DNA of 61,664 nucleotides from Ophiothrix spiculata (lineage: Eukaryota; Echinodermata; Ophiuroidea; Amphilepidida; Ophiotrichidae): the NCBI GenBank assembly GCA_000969725.1, contig JXSR01S007429.1, one strand, 5' to 3'. Every line of letters starts with the position of its first letter. Positions within the stretch are counted from its first letter, which is position 1. Below the pieces are notes generated by a model. That model ran no database searches and was not told the DNA's origin. It saw nothing but the letters and a program-made list of their open reading frames with translations. This document shows, in pieces, positions 57,311-61,664 of this stretch. The position numbers and the translations under genes are program-made.

Positions 57311-57880
57311 ATACACTAGCTAAAGTATTTCCGCACAAACACTTTATTCAGCCATGTCTCACAAGGCGTTTATAAGGAAACTATCTGGAAGCTTATGTTG
57401 CTTTTGGTTAGATCTGATAGGTAATCTAGTTAAGTGTAAAACTGGGTTCCGAATGGGATAAACCCCCTTCACGTACGGGTAGGGGGCAACAACTGAAATG
57501 GGTCGAAAAACGTGATTTTTATGTCAAATTTAATTTGACAACACCTGGGTCAAGGTCACTTAACCGCTCAAGTTGAGTGGTCATATGGAATGTGTACATG
57601 TAATAGAGTGACAAGCAGGCGATTGAATGTCCTGGTCAGGCTTGACTGCGCCAAGAGAATGCTTGGAAGCAAACGCAAAAATGATCCTTCAACGCCCCAC
57701 TAGTTTACAAAAATATTAGACGGTTGATCCCATTCGGAGCTCAATGTTACACTTAACTAGATTACCTATCAGATCTGACCAAAAGCAACATACGTTTCCC
57801 GACAGTTTTCTTATAAACTCCTTGTGAGATATGGCTGAATTAAGTGCTTGTGCGGAAGTACTTTACAACGCGAGTGTATG
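57310..57880. mobile_element. Inverted-repeat element with 155-base arms
   Basis: The arms begin CATACACT and continue TAAAGTA.TTCCGCACAA, CAGCCAT.TCTCACAAGG, GATCTGATAGGTAATCTAGT and GAATGGGAT. It is 571 bases. Its centre is related to 55200-55480. No target duplication is certain. Confidence 0.65.
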
Positions 57881-57889
57881 TTTTCATGT

Positions 57890-58790
57890 GATTCTAGTGG
57901 GTGTTGGTACTTCTTGGAATAAATTAAGTTTGGCTCAAGACTAATCTGCCTTTCTTAAGTAAACATAAAAGTACAAAAGTATTTTTGGTAAAGTGCTCAA
58001 ACCTAAAGGAGCATAATACAAAAGTTATATACTTGGTTTTATCAGCATAAAGTATGTAAGCTGATATACCCAAGTCTATAACTTTTGTAAACATAAAAGT
58101 ATATATTGACTACTATTAAAATTGCCTTTCCTATTCTTTTATATGATAAAATGGTCAATTTTGAGGCTGTTTTTCTCATATTCAGAATTCTTAGATGAAT
58201 AAACGGGCATTATGGGGTGAAAGTACAACATGTATCCAACAAATAGTCAAAATTTCAGCATAGTATTACCTGGAAAGCTTTCACTCTTAGAAACGCTGAG
58301 CGAAGTGATGTCATTACCGCCATGCTTTCCCAAGTATGAATTGGCAAAAAACTGGGATCAGGCCAATATTCGGCGAATCACTCTGGCGGAGTAATTTCTG
58401 ACTATTTTCCAAATAAATGTAGAAAATAAAAAAAGACATTCAAATCTAACGATGTAATATATATGAAATATATTACACATCATAGCTCAATTTTAAGCTT
58501 TTTAGAGCATAGGGCCTCTTGATGTTCCACAAGCAAATAGTTCCCATTTTTGACATGGATTGGTTCCCGGCAGTTATTTAGTAGTGCAAAACCATTAGGG
58601 CAATAGTACAAACTATTACCCCGAAGTGATCTTGAGACTATACTATTTCCCGAGACTTAAAATATTATGACAGTCTCAAGATCACAGAGGGGAAATATTA
58701 ATGTCTTGTTGCCAGAGTGATAAAGCAGTAAATATTTCTTTTATATACCAGTTGTGTTTTAGGAGGGCAATAGTTAAAGATTATTGACTG
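57890..58790. other. Unannotated, with two short hairpins
   Basis: 58022-58092 has ACAAAAGTTATA..ACTTGG arms. 58627-58684 has GTGATCTTGAGACT and its perfect inverse. No gene. Confidence 0.5.
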
Positions 58791-58794
58791 GCTC

Positions 58795-59050
58795 AAATTA
58801 AGCCAATTGATATATAATATATTAAACATAACAGGCAACTCCAATAGCTCCCTTCTGTTAATTATACTTACAAAATATAAATGCTTACAAATCGTTGAAA
58901 ATGCTTTCCCATTACAAAAATAGCATTTCCACGTCAATACCCAAATCATAGTGTCACATTTGACCTTGTAGTTGATTTTTTTAGACATTGTTAGATAATA
59001 GTTATAGTACATAGTTGCTATATTTAAACAGCTAGTACTTTGTTACCCCC
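58795..59050 (-). repeat. Inverted copy of 51583-51790
   Basis: It is the reverse complement of the earlier segment, and the neighbouring TGTGATG MITE lies about 40 bases farther away than in the first copy. Confidence 0.6.
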
Positions 59051-59090
59051 CTTATAAAAATCGCATTATTGGAGCTACTGAAAGAATATA

Positions 59091-59334
59091 TGTGATGACT
59101 CACCCCGAAAAGTGGGACTTTGCGACAGAACACTTTTCAAGAAACAGGCAAAAATAGGCAGCAAAAAAAAATAAGGATTTCCAGTCGATTTTCTGTTGTG
59201 AAATGTGATCGCCTTCATCAATTTCAACAAGTAAGGTGTCATTTTAAAGCTTAGAAAATGCTGCAACAGATGAAGTGATAAAATCAAAATTGATATAATC
59301 TGCAAAGTCTCCCCTTTCAGGGTGAACCATCACA
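59091..59334. mobile_element. TGTGATG MITE, third copy
   Basis: TA flanks both sides. Ends TGTGATGACTCACCCCGAAA and the inverse of TGTGATGGTTCACCCTGAAA. The body matches the copy at 51320-51573. Confidence 0.7.
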
Positions 59335-59339
59335 TATGT

Positions 59340-61664
59340 ACCATCTAAATTTACTCATTCAACTCTTGAACTACATGTTCACAAATTTGTAATTAGGTCC
59401 GCTATCCATTATTATTATAGAGATACAGATGCGCTTTTAAACTCAGGGTATTCAAGTAATATTTCGTCCCAGGCTAGACAATATGCTGAGCCATTTGTTG
59501 ATTCTTTTATCTGAATATAATATCCTGGTAGTACTAGAATGATAGATGTCATGATATGATGAAATTGTCCAGCTGTGTATGCAATTTCTTTCCTATTTTA
59601 TCAAACCCACACGCCAGAGAAAAACAAAACAAACAAGGTCTCATGAAAAAATACACTCTTAAATTTTCAATGGTATCTGTTCATCAAGGTTTGCTAATCA
59701 TAAATAGGGTTCGTTCGAGTTATATACATAGGTGCACACGTGTATTTAAAATAAGACGGAAGATATATTGGATACATAGCCTTTTTCTGGGTTAAGTGTG
59801 TACTTAACTAAACTTAACCAAACAAAAAGCAGTATTTCAAAACCAATCTAAAAATTTCAAATTTAGTAATAACATAAAAATCATTTTAAACAAAATAATA
59901 AAGCGGACCCAATATGTATAAATGATCAAATGTATCAAATACTAACAGAAAATGTGTCTATGAATTTTATTAGGTTACCATGCGTCTCCAAACGTCTCTT
60001 TTCTTAATATTTATATCAAAATATGAGAGACAAACAGCTAGGTCTTCCTTGCATAAATATTTAATGACAATAAATATGTATTAGCTATAATAAGCACAGC
60101 AACACATTTTCATCTACTCAAGATGTAAGAAATAAAAAGACGCCCTATTAGAGACAGAAGTAACTGAATCAGATCCTGAAGAAAAATGTACATTTCCATG
60201 ACAAAATGATATAATTGCAAATTCTACATTTTTCTCATTCTAGCAATTTGTCTGTGATATTTAATTCTAAAGTGTGGTTCATCATATTGTCTCTTTAGAA
60301 TTAATGAATATAAAATGTGTGCTTATAAACATCACATGTGCAACAGATGCATGCTAAAATTAATTGAAAGCGAATTTTTAACACCTAATGCTTGCTAGTG
60401 GAGCACGTGTGTTTACCTTTTTTTGTTAAAAATACTGATTTCGGGCGGGTCATGTCACCTTTATACCATTTTTGAAAGAAAGACCCCAAGATTGACCAAG
60501 TAAAATTGTGCACATTTGCGGTTAAAGTAACATTTCAAAATGTTTATATTTCTCTCTTCCTTCCTCACATTTTCGTGAACAAAAGAAAGATACTTTGTAC
60601 CATATTTCTGCATTTAATTATCATTCTATGTCTGGGTAAAATAGATTCCAGTATTATATCATGTGTTACATGAGAAATTATCCAACTAGATTGTCATCAT
60701 TGTAATTTGAAAACCAATGTTAATAAAATAAATAGTATTAGAGTATTGACTTTATATAGTGCAACAAATCTCTGCGTACAATTTTCTGCCTTTGCTCAAA
60801 ACACTCATAAAAAGTAACTCAAAACATGTTTTTAAACTTATCAAACTGCAGAAAAAATGTCGATAGAAATATACCAATAAATGTGTTCGCAATATTCAAC
60901 AGGTACAAATTAATGATTCTGTAGACTTTTTTTAAATTTTGGAAAATCATGGGCAATCCTATTAAACTCTATCAAAACTATCGTGACTTTCCACTAATCA
61001 CACTTGTTTATCAACGTATCATCCGAGAACACCCTAATGAAACAGGCTGATTACAAACCATACTAATGTAATGAAAGCCGTGTTCGATCATACACAAAGC
61101 TGTGGCTTTAAATTAACCTTCTCAATACTAATATTACAATTTAGCATGGTGAGAAAATTGAGAAATAGGTCATTTATACAGATCAAGGAGCTCTGTAAAA
61201 TACTTCATCGTAAATTTCACAAACAAGAAAGATTTTTTTATCGTCTGCGAATATCGATACCTTTTCTTTCAGACAACCTAATCAAATGTAAAGAAATTGC
61301 AAGAAGATAATTTGCACACTGGCTGTAATAGTTCATACTTAAATCATCTTCTTACTATGAAGGAGACAGATTCTCAATGAGATGATAAAAGTGAAATATT
61401 ATATAAATGTTAAATAGCTTATCAAAAAGGAACCCAACTCTAACAAAACTCCAAACAAACTCAAACAAAAAATGTACTAGATGACAGTATATTATTAGGT
61501 AATATTAACATTCTTTTGGCACTACAAGACAAATGCAAGGCAAGAATGAGAGGAAGAGTGGAGGTTCGTTCTACCCCATCTTTATTTTTTTTGTCTTGAG
61601 ACTCGCCTAACCCCTGCTGTCACAACATTGCAAGTTCAACATGGAGATCTCTACTCAATCTTAA
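59340..61664. other. Unannotated AT-rich DNA to the end of the window
   Basis: I find no supported gene, RNA or terminal-repeat element. Open frames at 59556-59795 and 61071-61310 have no recognisable domain. Confidence 0.4.

Overview
This is nuclear DNA from an animal, most likely a marine invertebrate. It is AT-rich, has no dense coding, and carries spliceosomal donor sites, tRNA-derived SINEs and dozens of short inverted-repeat transposons (MITEs). There is no rRNA, no operon and no CRISPR. I cannot name the species. Two runs of N (17269-17318 and 39491-39988) are assembly gaps.

No complete gene is visible. The only protein-coding pieces I would defend are two paralogous first exons on the + strand, 2237-2321 and 27003-27087. 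Each is 85 bases, encodes a 28-residue signal peptide and ends in a phase-1 donor (CACG|gtaagttt). Each sits about 30 bases below a matching TATA-like/initiator core promoter. The upstream DNA of these exons recurs at about 11200-12460 (copy B, whose exon position is now a SINE) and at 20080-20280 (copy C, exon missing). So the left half is a tandem array of four gene copies, A to D, at about 6.5 to 10 kb spacing; two have lost their first exon. Later blocks of C and D also align, for example 20640-21100 with 28670-29160, 21840-22000 with 29690-29830, and 22950-23600 with 29925-30210. Downstream exons are uncertain; candidates are given at low confidence.

Region by region. 1-1190: a decayed minus-strand copy of a multicopy cysteine-rich protein, and a possible LTR fossil. 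1.8-11 kb: gene copy A, with insertions of Harbinger-like, TTAA-type, MULE-like and hAT-like MITEs and a 599-base repeat of unknown class. 11.2-20 kb: copy B, with a SINE, a second GATC-iteron transposon-like element and clusters of CACGTG palindromes. 20-31 kb: copies C and D. 31-36 kb: foldback elements and a tandem array of small hairpins. 36-49 kb: further tandem segmental duplications (36345-37140 with 43005-44460; 37205, 38385 and 47870), a hAT element with GAGTAC iterons, two tRNA-like SINE heads and a 1.2 kb mariner-type foldback. 50-59 kb: nested inverted repeats, paired filled and empty insertion sites and back-to-back MITEs. 59.3-61.7 kb: nothing recognised.

The most interesting signal is the promoter plus signal-peptide exon array. 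It looks like a lineage-specific cluster of secreted or membrane proteins whose leader and flanks are conserved, while whatever follows diverges. Boundaries and homologies were all judged by eye.
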